A DNA stretch of 64,000 nucleotides from Cryptomeria japonica. Lineage: Eukaryota; Streptophyta; Pinopsida; Cupressales; Cupressaceae. The notes under the pieces were generated by a model. It made no database searches, was not told the DNA's origin, and saw only the letters and a program-made list of their open reading frames with translations. The first letter of the stretch is position 1. Each line of letters starts with the position of its first letter. Positions 1 to 11,502 of the stretch are shown piece after piece. The stretch is from assembly GCF_030272615.1 (NCBI RefSeq), contig NC_081406.1, positions 112,065,783-112,129,782 of the forward strand, in the 5' to 3' direction. The position numbers and the translations under genes were made by a program.

Positions 1-149
1 ACAACATCAATACCTAAGTAGCAACAATGACATCAGGTGTGCCTCCTATATCCAAGTACTTTAGAAAAGACTTTACTCCTCTTTCTGAGTCTTTACATAG
101 TATTATGACACAATTATTGAAAAAAATGTGTTGAAACTTCCTCCCATCA

Positions 150-1896
150 AGACAATTGATACTTTCAAACCTTTTCCACCCTATCATGATCCCAAATCCT
201 TTTTCCAATATCATCGTCAACCTGGTCATGACACTAAAAGTGTTATTCCTTGAGTAAAATTCAAGACTTTATTGATAACAATAACATATTTGTGGTTGGT
301 GTAAATGATAAAGGAAACAAATCAGTAGCTCCTCCAAATCAAAATATCCAATTTTTTACTAATCCTTTGCCTTCCCATTCTACTAATTTGGTTAAGTCTA
401 AGCATCTTGCATTTGTTCCCAGTGACCTTGGCCTTGTGTCCAATAATATGGTGAATCATGTTGATAAACCTACACCTTCTAAGGACCTATACATTACCTT
501 TTATCCTAGTGTGGCTATTGATACACTTGATGGCCCACTATATATCACCGTGAAGATAAAAAAAAATCTCTCATGAGGGCTTCTCATTGATCCATTGTGT
601 TTGGTGAATGTGATAACCGAAGAATATCTTTATACTTTACAATTGTATCAAGTAACATATGATAAATCTGATGTAGTGGTTAAGGTGTATGATGGTTTCT
701 CTTTCCCTACTATTGGTTCTATTACTCTTCCCATTCAGGTTGGTACTAAGTACTTAGATGTCATTTTTGCTATCATGCCTACATCAAATCAATTTCATGT
801 GATTGAGACATCCTTGGCTCTCTTCCATGAAAGCAATCCCTTCTATTCTTCATAAATGATTAAAATTTCCTCATAATGAAAAAAACATAACAATTAATCA
901 TAGCATGTACCAACCCATGGTGAGACATGAAGATGTTAATCTTGATTACTTTTGGCCTAAAAAAATTGAACCTCTTAAGCCTCAAAGTGATGCTCTTTTT
1001 CAATCTTATCAAAAGTGGAAGAATGAAATAATCTTATCCTTGAGTAAGCCTAGAGATCCTAGACCTATTCTTCCTTCGCATGATGGACCCAATCTCCTTC
1101 ATACACTTTCTATTTCTCCTTTATATGTTGTGGTTCCACCTCCTACATCTTAAAAAGGGAGGCGTCCGACATCTCATATCTGTCAAACTAGTATACCTTC
1201 TCCCATTCCTCCTCCTTTGAAGGAAGAGAAGAAGTCTATGTCCATTGATCCTAAACCTTCACGACCCTCAGCTAAAACTAAAAGAAATTGTTGTGCGAGA
1301 GAATACCGATAGACACGTCGTGCTAAGGCTTGTGAACTTGCCTCTCAACCTATTTCCTCCCCGAAGATACCAAATGTTGACATGATCCCATTTGTCTAGC
1401 CTTCGCCTAATCCTAGGGAGGAAGTTCAACCTAAATCAGCAGAATTAAAGATGCTTAAGAAAGATCATGGTTCATATTCTATTTGTGTTAAATATCCTAT
1501 TTTTATTAATATTAATGAATAAATGGATGAAAATAATGTTCATGATAACAATGTTGATGCTAATGATTCCAATGATGAATATGAACTTATTGATGTTGGC
1601 AATTATTTATCTAAACAATTTTTAAAAGCTTTAATCTTAGCTCTTAGTAACAAACAAATTGACTCATCATTAGAGCATGGTCCTTGTTTGGAACTTGCAG
1701 TAGCTCCATCTACCATGCTCAAAATTTCCCCTCTTGCATATTGTTTGCCTTCCCAAAACAATGTTCAACAAGATTGGGAGGCATATGACTTGCTTGATAA
1801 GCTTCATTTGTGTCGTAGATTCTCTCTCCCTCTCCTCTCTTTCTTGTTCATAATATTCCTCTATTTATTTCTGAATTCTTCTATTTGTTTTCCCTA
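150..1896 (+). pseudogene. Degenerate gag C-terminus and protease-like region of L
   Basis: Four open segments in changing frames (250-576, 595-855, 905-1153, 1523-1897) align in order with the minus-strand coding region of element A. Around 195-235 the peptide FFQYHRQPGHD is the remnant of a C-x2-H-x4-H-x4-C finger whose first cysteine is now phenylalanine. The segment near 585-810 (LLIDPLCLVNVITEEYL, then a GFSFPTIGSITLPI stretch) has the retropepsin layout, but the catalytic D-T/S-G is replaced by D-P-L-C. The 905-1153 and 1523-1897 segments are a downstream tail of unknown function, also present in A. At least three frame breaks and several stops make it a pseudogene. Assignment to Ty3/gypsy rests on the finger and protease layout. 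Confidence 0.7.
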
Positions 1897-1897
1897 G

Positions 1898-2571
1898 TGT
1901 TGTCTACTTGAGGACAATGCAAAGTGTTAAGATCTCTTTTGGTCTCTCCCATGTTGACTCAAAAGACACATGTTCCTTTCTTCCATTGTGGTTCTACTTC
2001 CTTTGGTGGATGAGGTCAAATCAATGCAAATAAATTCATGATATATATTATTTATCATAATAGCAAATTGATCCCAGAGTAAGTACAACCCTTATGTGTT
2101 CTATGTTTTGTGGTTATTATCCTTCGATTTGTCCTTTCTTGGGGGCATTTCATTGTGGTAATGTGCTTGTCTTTTGGATGCATGTATGCTACCTTAAAGA
2201 AATTGCTCCCGGTAAGGTGTATGCAATCACTTTAACATGGGGGAATATAGTCCACTCAATGTTTCACTTTATGCACACACTATCACATATCTCAATACTC
2301 AAGTTACTTTGCAAACTAGGCCTCTGCTTTGTAATTTTGGTATTTTTATTTCCATGACTCATAGTAAATGATCCTTACTAGGCTAGCAATCATGATTCTC
2401 TTTCTTTTATGATGTTCACTATCTTGATATTAAAGTAGTGAGATCCTAAAGTCCTTTAGGGACTTGGTATATCTTTCTTTTTTGATGGCTTGATGAAATA
2501 TTTTCAATGTAAACCTTAGTACTTTATAAGAGTATGCTTAGTCTCATACTCCCACTAAAGTGGGGGCTAAA
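1898..2571 (+). other. 3' untranslated region and PPT of L
   Basis: No supported gene. The short open frame at 2094-2357 has no recognisable domain. The region ends in a purine-rich run, AAAGTGGGGGCTAAA, directly before the LTR start TGTAACATCC. The same block, ACTCCCACTAAAGTGGGGGCTAAATG, is found inverted at the 3' LTR of element A, which identifies it as the polypurine tract. Confidence 0.6.
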
Positions 2572-3813
2572 TGTAACATCCTAAATTATACTCCCTTACA
2601 ATTTTGTCCTCATTTGGGCCCTCACCTTGGAATTCATGTCCCAAGGCCTGATTGAAGTCTCAATTCTGCTCACACCATGTAATAATTTTATCTTATTCGG
2701 CATGCACACTTTATGGCCCCCATTTGTTGGTCCCTAATTGGTTAGGACAAAGGCACTAGCACTTTGGTCCTCCCAATCAGGGCCCATTTTGGGGCCCCTT
2801 AATGGTAACATCATTTCGGAGGGAACTTGGATCTCGTGTCGGCTCATTTCAGAAAAATTAGGTTGTTTTTCAACAAGAATGTATAAAAGGAGGTTTACCC
2901 CTCTCATTTCAAGACAATGAATTCAAGATCTCAATTACATCCTAGAAAATTCAAGTGAGCAAACAATCAGTCTTCTTTCAGGCATTGGAGTAGAAGTAAG
3001 GTCAAGATTCAAGCATTGGAGTTGACATTCATGTTCTATGTTTATGAAGACTTCATGAAACCCCAATTCCTTCTGGAGACAAACAAAACTTTGGACATTA
3101 ACATGTATATCATTAGTGTTTTAGACTTTATTCATCATTTCCATCAAAAGGAAATCATTTCCATTACAACAATTCAATTAGATTTCATTTTTATTTCATA
3201 GTTAATTCCAAAACTAGGGTTTGAACTAAGGCAAACCTCTAATCCCAACCATTTTCCCTTCTCTAATGTGTGTAGGAACACGTATGAAGTTGTGATCTTC
3301 AAAATTGGCATTATTTACAGAGACGAACATGCTCCCTTTGGACGGTGAAAAGTTCAGAGGACCAGAGCGAAGGGCATTCTAGTCTCAACATTTCAGGAGC
3401 ATTTGATTCGCTAGTATAATATATTGTTGGAAATCTCGCGAAGAGATATACAACACCAATACATAAAAGATCTATTTGTCTAGGTTTCAAACCTTTTTGG
3501 TGCCTCAAAGGTTTTCAATTTTAAGTTTTAAGCTTCATCGTAGGAATTGCTCTAGATGAAAATTTTGATATCTTTTAAACCATTTAGGATATTGAGATGT
3601 TTCTTTCACCAATCCTCTTTTCAATTTCGCTCCTTGGGTCTAGTTTTCATATCCATATGACCAAAAATGAGCAAAAGTCCTTAAAATAGTGCATGACTAT
3701 TTTTTGCTATTTTTAGCTTCCATACATCTTATATAGTGCAACCAACATAATGGGCCCCATATAACTGAAGAGAAACCACAAAATGAAAGGAAAATACAAC
3801 ATTTTTTTTGGGG
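2572..3813 (+). repeat. 3' LTR of L, interrupted by element I
   Basis: Starts with TG directly after the PPT. A TATAAAAGG box lies at 2882-2890, about 310 bp into the LTR, as expected for a U3 promoter. The partner LTR is outside the window and the far end lies beyond element I, so the right limit here is simply the insertion point at 3814. Short open frames at 2738-2920 and 3016-3201 are not supported as genes. Confidence 0.5.
2882..2890 (+). promoter_or_regulatory. TATA box in the L LTR
   Basis: TATAAAAGG sits about 310 bp downstream of the LTR start and matches the plant TATA consensus well. It would be the RNA polymerase II core promoter of the element. Confidence 0.5.
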
Positions 3814-4990
3814 TGATGCAAGTAATAAACTTATAAGGCACTGAGAGGGGGGGGGGGGGTGAATTAGTGCAAGCAAAAACCACAACACAAATCTGATCAC
3901 CACTTTAAATAACTTAAAGCTTAATAAACAAAATAAATATCACCACATAAGATAACACCAAATATATCAAGATCTACATAACACAAATATTTATATGTGG
4001 AAACCCAAAAGGGAAAAACCACGGTGGGAGTTAACACCCACAAGAGTCACTATCTGCAAAATAGAAATCTTTGACCGGTTAAGGTCTTACAAATATGCCC
4101 GGTTAGGAGCAAACCCTATTAGGAGTCACCCGGTTAAGGGATTTACCTCAGCCCTGTTAAAAGATTTTCCCTGTTAGGAGAAACATCGCAAGAGGATTTA
4201 GAGTCAAGTTAATGAGCTACCTTGTTAGAGGATTTACAATTTTAGGCCTGTTAGGACCTACCCGATTAGGGGATTTGACTGCTGCAACTGTTAGGAAAAT
4301 AATAGTAAAATTATCTGTATGTGGCACCTCTGTACTTGATAAGATCTGCTTCATTTCTTCTCAATACATCAACAACACATCCATATAGAGCTTCTTAGAT
4401 TACTACATAATCAAACTCTCAATATTCACTTTTAATCTCATACATCATTCATAGCTCATCACACTTTTTATAAGCATCAATTTAGTCAGCTAACAACCTT
4501 GGAACAATATCCTAGGTTCAATGAATCTAGTCAATCTTGCAATACATGCTTTACTTATGTCAGCCACCAACATAACAACTCCAAAATAAAACATAATCAT
4601 TACTGGTTTATCGATCTTAGTGACTTTGTTCTACCGGTTAGTTGTTCTTCATGATTGACTGCTCTGTACATCATAACTTGCTCATACTATTGAATATGTC
4701 ATTGCGGTGTGAAACATAGCTACCTTATACATTCTCCAACACTCTTGCAAAATTGTATCACCTAACTTTTCATTGATCGTTCATACCGATTGCTTGAATA
4801 CAACTCTGTTCCTCTTTATCGGTTGAAGTCCTATTGCCAGTTCACTGGTAAGTTGTCTCCTCTATCGGTTATGCCTTACCAGTTGGCCTAAAAGACTTAG
4901 ATGACTATCAAAACATAGTTTCCATCAATGACAACATAAAATAATTCATCAATCAACCTATTTCATCAAAACATCATCATCAAGCCAACA
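3814..4990 (-). repeat. 3' LTR of element I
   Basis: Read on the minus strand it begins TGTTGGCTTG directly after the PPT and ends with a CATCA terminus; the left end on the plus strand is TGATGCAAG. Near that end is the run CACTGAGAG followed by 13 G (3847-3859), the motif shared by all copia-type LTRs in this window. The second LTR is outside the window, so the left end is set by comparison with the TGAT end of element H. Confidence 0.65.
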
Positions 4991-5230
4991 ATCTCCCCCT
5001 TTGGCATTGATGGCAACACTTAGGAAATTTTTTGTCTAACTGTTCAATACAAAAATTGAATCAACTCATGACACATACTCCCCCTTAGAAATTGCATGCT
5101 ATTACAAAACTTACAAACATATGTACTACTACTCCCCATTACAATTCAAATTTTTGACTTCACTACTACTCCCCCTTGACAGCAATGGCAAAGGTAGGTA
5201 AATACATGAAAGATAAAAGTTCAAAATGTT
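4991..5230 (-). other. PPT and 3' untranslated region of element I
   Basis: On the minus strand the sequence GCCAAAGGGGGAGAT directly precedes the LTR and is the polypurine tract. Two more purine-rich copies (CTAAGGGGGAGT near 5080-5090 and CAAGGGGGAGTAG near 5168-5180) lie upstream, as in element G. No coding sequence is supported here. Confidence 0.6.
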
Positions 5231-8200
5231 TTACAATGCCATCTTAGAAAAAGCATCTCCAAAATGAGACTTTAATTGCTTCAAATCATTGTGTTGAGTT
5301 TCCAAATGAGCATCGGTTATCTCAACATGTGTTCTTATCTGGCAAGCCAGCTCCTCCATGGCATCAATTATACTCATCTCAGGTGTATCTATAATAGCTT
5401 CAACTTCCTTAGAGCCTCTCTGCAAAATTTCAACCTTAGGGATCAAAAGTGTTTGTAGCTCCTGCAGTGACTTAGTCATTTTGACCTATTCATCCTCATC
5501 AGCTTTTTAGCTTATGTTGAAGTTCAACATATTGGAATCCAATAACACTGAGAGGGGGGGGGGTGAATCAGTATTATACTAGATGAATTAATTTTAGCCT
5601 TATTAAAACATGCATACACCAACCAGTATACCAGTACATACAAAATTGAAAGAAGTAAAGCAACCAATAAGCCAATCACATAAATGAGAATCATCACACT
5701 TATAATTATACATGGAAAACCTCAAAGAGGAAAAACCACGGTGGGATTTGTGACCCACAATATCAATCCACTGGCCATATGAAGAGATATTACAAAATAT
5801 AGGGGGCATGTACTTGTAGGAAGGCTTACAACCTAGAGCACACTGCTAAATCATAAATGGAGCCTCACTGACTACATATACATCCAAACTAGAATCCAGA
5901 GAAGTGTTTAACTACTAAGATAGCATCTTCTATGCCAGAATACAGTTCCAGTTTAAGCTTTGTCTGTTCCAGTCTGAAACCCTAAACCCTTTATTGGAAT
6001 AACCCTTACATAAATATCCTCACATACATAATCTCTCTGATATATTTCGCATTACATCACATTCACATATTCATCACCATCTCTCTATCAAAATGATCTA
6101 ATACAACTGACCTATATACCCTATACAACTTGTCATGCCTTGTGTCGGCTTACAAAGATTATTACAATATCAAATTACATGTCGACTAGATAAAATAAAT
6201 GCATGAATATCAAAAACAATTTCCAATGCTAGATCCAAGAGATGTCGGCCCCCAATACCGATAACCATATTCTAAACCATGTCGACCTGCATTGCCCATA
6301 ACCAAAAAAATACTTATGTCCTGCCGATGTCGGTGTCAGTGTTGGTGTACTGTCTATTGAGTGCCTGCCAGTACACAACTGAACCAAAACATGAAGCCAA
6401 AATAAAATACCATGTTGCCATCAATGACAACATAGTGAAACCAAACAATTAAGTGTCAATTTCCAACACAACTGATCTACCATAAGTTATAGTAGAATCA
6501 TTTAGGGGGCTAAATGATTCACTTAGAACTTCAAGTTCCTTTTTGGTTTCCTATTTCCTTTTTATCAGATCGTAAAAAATTTGCAACAGTGGAAATGATT
6601 TTACCTTCGGTTCCAATTTCATCTTTAATATGATCTTTATTAACTGTCAAAGAAACTGCATCTTTATCAATATCATTCATCAACTTCTCTATTCTTTTCT
6701 TCTTGTATTCCTTTTCCACATTAAAAAATGCTGCATCTTCAAAACTTTTCATCCATTCACCAATGTCAGCAACCAATTGACCTAACTTATCAATTAGTGT
6801 AGACAATCTATTTATGGTTGTCTCCAGTAACAGACTAGACGAAATCTCAATTGCACAATGTATTGAGTGAGCTTCCTTTTGTTGTTCCTTCAGTATTTTC
6901 TTCTTAGCTCTAGATTGCATGGTAGTTGGAATCTCCATTAGTTCTGTAGAACTTAATGCATCCATATTTATGGGTCCTTATATACTTAATGCATCATCAT
7001 CTTCATCATCATCAAATTTATTCTTAGAAGTAAATGATAGGGGTGTCACTTTAGGTTTTGTTTATACTTCTTCCTCTTCTTTCTTCTCTTTTGTCTTCTC
7101 CTTGTCCATTACCGGTGGTGTTTGTGTATCAATAGTTTTAGTGATCACCAATGGCTCTTTCTCAGTCTACTTTTCTTCTCCTCTCTTCAGTTCCTATTCC
7201 TATTATTCAGTCATCTGAACATCTTCAACCTATATATCCTTAGTTTGACCTTTCTTTTCCCCTTAGTACTGGTATCATCATCTAGAATTATAATTGTTTC
7301 AATTTGAACATTTATCGGTTTTGCCTTTTCTCCTTCATCTACCCGTTGGTCTCCCATAAAAATCTCACTGGGTGTAAAATCATTGATATCAATATTGTCT
7401 GAAATATCTTCTTCCTCATCAGGTATCAAACCCAAGAACTTCTTCAATATCTACTCAGTTTCCATATGAATTGATTGGGTCTCACCAATTAACAGTCTTG
7501 TCAACCTTTTCTTGGATCTAAATGATGATTTAGTCTTTACAAAAATTTCATCTATCTCCTCCTTTGTGGCTTCAGGTTGCAAGTTTTTAAGAATAAATTC
7601 AATAAATTCTCTATCATGTTTCATGACTGCCTGCCATCTAGCATCACGATTATCATACAAAGAATTTGGAATCTTCCCTTGCAATTTAATTAGGGCTTTA
7701 ATATATTTGTTCATCATGAAAATAACTGCATCCTCTATTTTCTTTTGTTCATCCTCACTAAACTTATCATATAGTTTATCCAAACCCTTAAGAACACCAT
7801 ATTCCTTAGTATGCATTAATATCTTTTCAAAAACTGTAAGCTTAGTTACCGGTTTCTTGACGGATTTGATAGTAGATGCTCCTACAACCTTTGAAATTTT
7901 GCCACTAGCTCTCAAATCTTTCTTCTCACCTTCGGATTCAGATTCTTATTCATCATGAGCTGCCGATCTCTTTTCTTGCTCCTTTTTCCTCTTCCTATAA
8001 AATTCTTTCACCTTGGGTACCTTAGGTGTAGAGGGCTCAATGAATTTACCTTTTCTCCTGAATTGTATCTTGGAAGACTTCTTCTTATTTGAATTTGTAT
8101 GTGTCTCCTTCACCACTATACTCCTTGTTTGTCTATTGGTGCTGGTATCGGTTGGGGCACTAGATGCTCCTAATTGTTTAGCTTCATATTTTTCTCTAGC

Positions 8201-8937
8201 CTCAGCTATTGCCTCCTTCGTAAAACCTTGTTGCTCAGGAAACTGCTCAACTTCCTTTCTAACTTTCTTAGTAATTATCAGTCTAGCAAGCTCAAAAAGT
8301 ACTAGTAAATATTTCTCTTGATAAGTACCAAACCTTTCTACAGTAATATCTACTGGTTGTGCAAGCAAGTGCTCAACATAAGCAACCAAAAGATCTTCTT
8401 TGACTTCATAGCCCATAGGTATCACCCAAGTTGTCCTGGGATCAACTGCCTCCATCTAAAATGTGTCTATGTCAACCAAAAAATAGATGGTATTCTCATA
8501 TCTACTAACAACTTGTGCCGGTATCCTCTCTCTTGCATGCATTTTTTTCTGAAAATATTTAGAATAACCCCAAGCAATCTTTACCAAAATCATTACCCAA
8601 CATCCTGATATTGTTCTTCATCTATAACAATGCCAGTGTCTCCTTAGACCACTAAATATCACCGATACCAGGAAAGTAATTTTGAAAATAGAAGAACAAT
8701 CCAATAATCAGTTGTCCATATTTAAACTTCATTCTTTTGTCTTTCTTGATGGATTCAAGATTGAGCACCAATTGATTTCTCAATGCCTCAGACAAATCAT
8801 AATCAACATTTTCCTTGATCATCTGGTAAGTAGTATGAAAAGCTGCAACATGGATGTTGTTCATCTTTTTAGAATGATATACCCGGTACCCTATGACCAT
8901 TGAATCAAATTTTACTACGGGGTCATCAATCTCATTA
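5231..8937 (-). pseudogene. ORF2 of element I, C-terminal part
   Basis: A chain of minus-strand open segments (8937-8652, 8455-7946, 7915-7451, 7447-7211, 6965-6531, then 5479-5231 beyond solo LTR C) that align in order with ORF2 of element D. The 8455-7946 segment (PRTTWVIPMGYE) matches D at 29750-30031 (PRTIWVMKMGYE). The 7915-7451 segment (YDKFSEDEQKKIEDAV) matches D at 40829-41329 (YDTLSTDEKEQVENNV). The 6965-6531 segment is a predicted coiled coil matching D at 41809-42642. No enzymatic motif is visible and I do not recognise the family. Stops, frameshifts and insertion C make it non-functional. Confidence 0.6.
5530..6468 (-). repeat. C: solo LTR of the B-type family
   Basis: A 939 bp LTR with no internal region on either side. 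Read on the minus strand it starts TGTTGGAAATTGACAC and ends GATTCCAATA, so the terminal CA has become TA. It aligns along its whole length with the 5' LTR of element B (14609-15526). The flanks CAACA (5525-5529) and CAACT (6469-6473) look like a target duplication with one change. It interrupts ORF2 of element I. It probably formed by recombination between the two LTRs of a full element. Confidence 0.75.
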
Positions 8938-8942
8938 ATTAT

Positions 8943-9065
8943 TGTACTTAGGGTTAAAATCATCATAATTAATCAAATTATAAGAGCGAATCATAACTCT
9001 AATCTAATTAATATTACTCCTAAATTACAATGAAATGAAGCAAAATCAATTGAAATGAAAGAAAG
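8943..9065 (-). repeat. 3' LTR of J, left fragment
   Basis: TGTACTTAGGGTTAAAATC and the next 100 bp match 60547-60669 with about seven differences in 123 bp by eye. The LTR resumes at 21351 after element A. Confidence 0.8.
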
Positions 9066-10371
9066 TGTAATGTGGTGAAATATGAATGAGAGATCAAGAG
9101 GAAAACTACCCTTTCCCTCCAAGGAGAGATGAGAGTTTCACTACAGATTTTCCTTCAAACACTTTTCACCTAGTTACATTGAAAGAGGAGAGGAGAATTC
9201 ACTAGATTCAACCTCCAAAGATGAATATAGAATTCTAAGTGAAATGGGAATGATAAGATAATCCCCTCTTCCTATTTGAAATGGAAAGGAATTGATTGAA
9301 TTATGTAGTGCAAAAGTGGCAAAGAACTGATTATAAATTAAGATCAGAATATGGGATGAAGTTGTGCACATGGATCTAGTAGTAATATGTCAAGATGAAG
9401 TCATCCTGTGAATTTGAGGAAAAGTTGCTTGGACCATGGTGGGAATGTACACGGTCCTTTGCAAATCCGCGAAACAAAAAGGGTTTTTCCACCTCTGCAA
9501 ATGGAGCCCGAATCTGAAAGTATAACTGCACACCTGCAACCTACACAAAAGAAAAGAGAGGAAAATGGGTTGGGATTGGGGGTTTGCCTTTAGGTCAAAC
9601 CCTAGTTTTGGAATTAACCAAGTGATGAAAGAAAGTACTTGCAAGTAGATGTAAATGAAAGATTGAATTGTAAATCACCTCAAGGGAGGTTGTGGTAGCA
9701 ATGTTGATAGAAATGCTTGTATGGAATTGATTGTTGGAATCAATATCTTCTTCAATGGTTGAATCCTTGACTTGAATGCAACACCTAGCCTTGAAGAGAG
9801 ACTTGAGAATGCTCAATGCTCGAAAACAATGCTTGAATTCTCTTGAATGCTTGATCGCTTATGCAAGTTGACCCACTCCAATCTTATCCAACTTCAACTT
9901 CCTAAACTTATTGGACTTATGCAAATGAGAGGACAAATGCCCCTTAAATACATGTTACCAAATTTGATTTTCATCATAGGCCAACATCGGGGGAGTTTTC
10001 TCGCTCACTGCACAACCTACAATGCATGCTTTAGGAAAGGTCTTGCCCTAAAGTAGGGTAGAGACAGGGGCATCCTAGGAGGATAAGGGCACCACGCCCC
10101 TATCCTAGGGGTGACAAGGGTGCCACACCCCTGTCCTGGGAGGACAAGGGGGCCACACCCTTGTCCTAGGGGGGATAGGAGTGCCACACCCTTGTCCTAC
10201 CCATTTCTCCAGGGAAAAGTGCAGACAAGGTGTTGCAGAGGCCAAGAAAGGAGCCGATTCTGAGGGTTGAGCAATCTCCGGTCTCCGATCAAGCTAGATG
10301 ATTCGATCTCACATGGGTGAGGACTCTAATGTAGTAAAAAATTGCTAGGGTCATAATTTAATGACACTACA
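9066..10371 (-). repeat. 3' LTR of A
   Basis: 1306 bp, paired with 20094-21345. Minus-strand start is TGTAGTGTCA and end is CATTACA. The first 124 bp differ at about nine sites between the two copies by eye. It is 54 bp longer than the other copy mainly because of an extra GC-rich repeat unit. A TATTTAAGGG box lies at 9941-9950. Small open frames here (for example 9390-9644) are not supported as genes. Confidence 0.8.
10061..10199 (-). repeat. GC-rich tandem repeat in the U3 of A
   Basis: Four imperfect units of about 36 bp, each built around the palindrome-like GGTGCCACACCCC between runs such as GACAAGGG and CCTGTCCT. The copy in the other LTR (21088-21175) has about three units. It lies upstream of the TATA-like box, where enhancers of LTR elements usually sit. 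Confidence 0.7.
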
Positions 10372-11164
10372 TTTAGCCCCCACTTTAGTGGGAGTATAAG
10401 CGTACGCCAAGACTGCCGGTAAAGTATAAGGAAACAAGATTGAAAGACTTTTACCATGTCAAGGAGGCAAGATTGCCCAAGCCCCTAATGAATTTAGGAT
10501 CTTATGACTTCGATTGAAAAAGTAAAAGGGAAGATCAAGAAGGAAAAAACCATGGCTAGAAGTAGCAAAGTTCCCCTTACTATGAGTCATGAAAGAAAGG
10601 ATACCAAAGATTACAAAGAAAAACAAAGTTCACTAAGTAGATCTAAGTATCAAGAAAGAAAGTATGAGAAAAGTGTATGCCCCCACATTAAAGCGATCGC
10701 ACACGCCTTATCGAGAGCGATTTATTTAAGGTAGTATACACCGAAGAGAAAGAGAAGGGAGGGAGCACATTATTGTTATGATTTAGCCCCGAATCAAGGA
10801 ATAAACCCAAGGATAATGAACACAAAACATGAGGTAGTGTCGCTTTCCTTGAGGTCAGTATGCTATATGATAACTCATGTATATCATGTATGTATATATG
10901 CATATAATAATCGCCATTCCCCAAAGAAGGACACTACCTTAGAAGAAAGGGAAGAGAAGATGTCTTTTTAGTCAACATGAAAGAGACCAAGAAAGGATCT
11001 CAATGCTTTGCATCATCCCCAAGTAGACATTAAGGGAACGATAGAAGAACTTGGATACACATAGAAGAATGGTCACAAAAGAGAAAGAAAGGAGAGAGAG
11101 AAAGATCTATAGTGCTAATATTGCTAATGTAGCATGACATCCACCTCCCGATCTTTTTGATCAC
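10372..11164 (-). other. PPT and 3' untranslated region of A
   Basis: TTTAGCCCCCACTTTAGTGG adjoins the LTR; on the minus strand this is the purine tract also found in L. The rest resembles the 1900-2560 region of L read in reverse. The open frame at 10504-10734 is antisense to the element and has no domain support. Confidence 0.6.
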
Positions 11165-11169
11165 TATTT

Positions 11170-11502
11170 TGTTGGAAACCAATAACACTAATAAGGGGGG
11201 GTGAATCAGTGTTATACCGGAATAGTAGATTTTAGCCTTAACAGAATATTCATACACCAACCACTATATTGGTATAAACAGAATTGAAAGAAGTAAAGCA
11301 ACCAATAAGCCAAACACATAAATGAAAATCATAACACACATATTTATACATGGAAAACCTCAAAGAGGAAAAAAAATGGTGGGATTTGTGACCCATAATA
11401 TCAATCCACTAGCCAGATGAAGAGATATTACAATATATGAGGGGCCTACACTTGCAGGAAGGCTTATAGCCTAGAGCACACTGCTCAATCACAATAGGAG
11501 CG
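11170..11502 (-). repeat. Truncated 3' LTR of B
   Basis: Matches 14609-14942 closely, then similarity stops at 11502 (AATAGGAGC in both, then different sequence). The outer end TGTTGGAAACC keeps the intact terminus that the inner LTR has lost (TATTGAAAACC). Confidence 0.8.

Larger units (their letters stand above)
1..3813 (+). mobile_element. Element L: 3' part of a gypsy-like gag/protease LTR element
   Basis: The left edge of the window lies inside an LTR element read on the plus strand. It has a degenerate gag zinc-finger remnant, a protease-like segment, a 3' untranslated region, a polypurine tract and the start of a 3' LTR. The same coding order and the same PPT occur on the minus strand in element A, so L and A belong to one family or sister families. 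No reverse transcriptase or integrase is visible between protease and PPT, so the element looks non-autonomous. Its 5' half lies outside the window and its right side is cut by insertion of element I at 3814. Confidence 0.7.

Noticed and set aside
3300-3330. TTGGCATTATTTACAG as a primer site after the L LTR
   Set aside because: L is in 3' orientation here, so a PBS is not expected, and there is no matching internal region after it.
7512-7958. 148-codon plus-strand open frame
   Set aside because: It lies antisense to ORF2 of element I, whose minus-strand frame aligns with D; the plus frame is a shadow.
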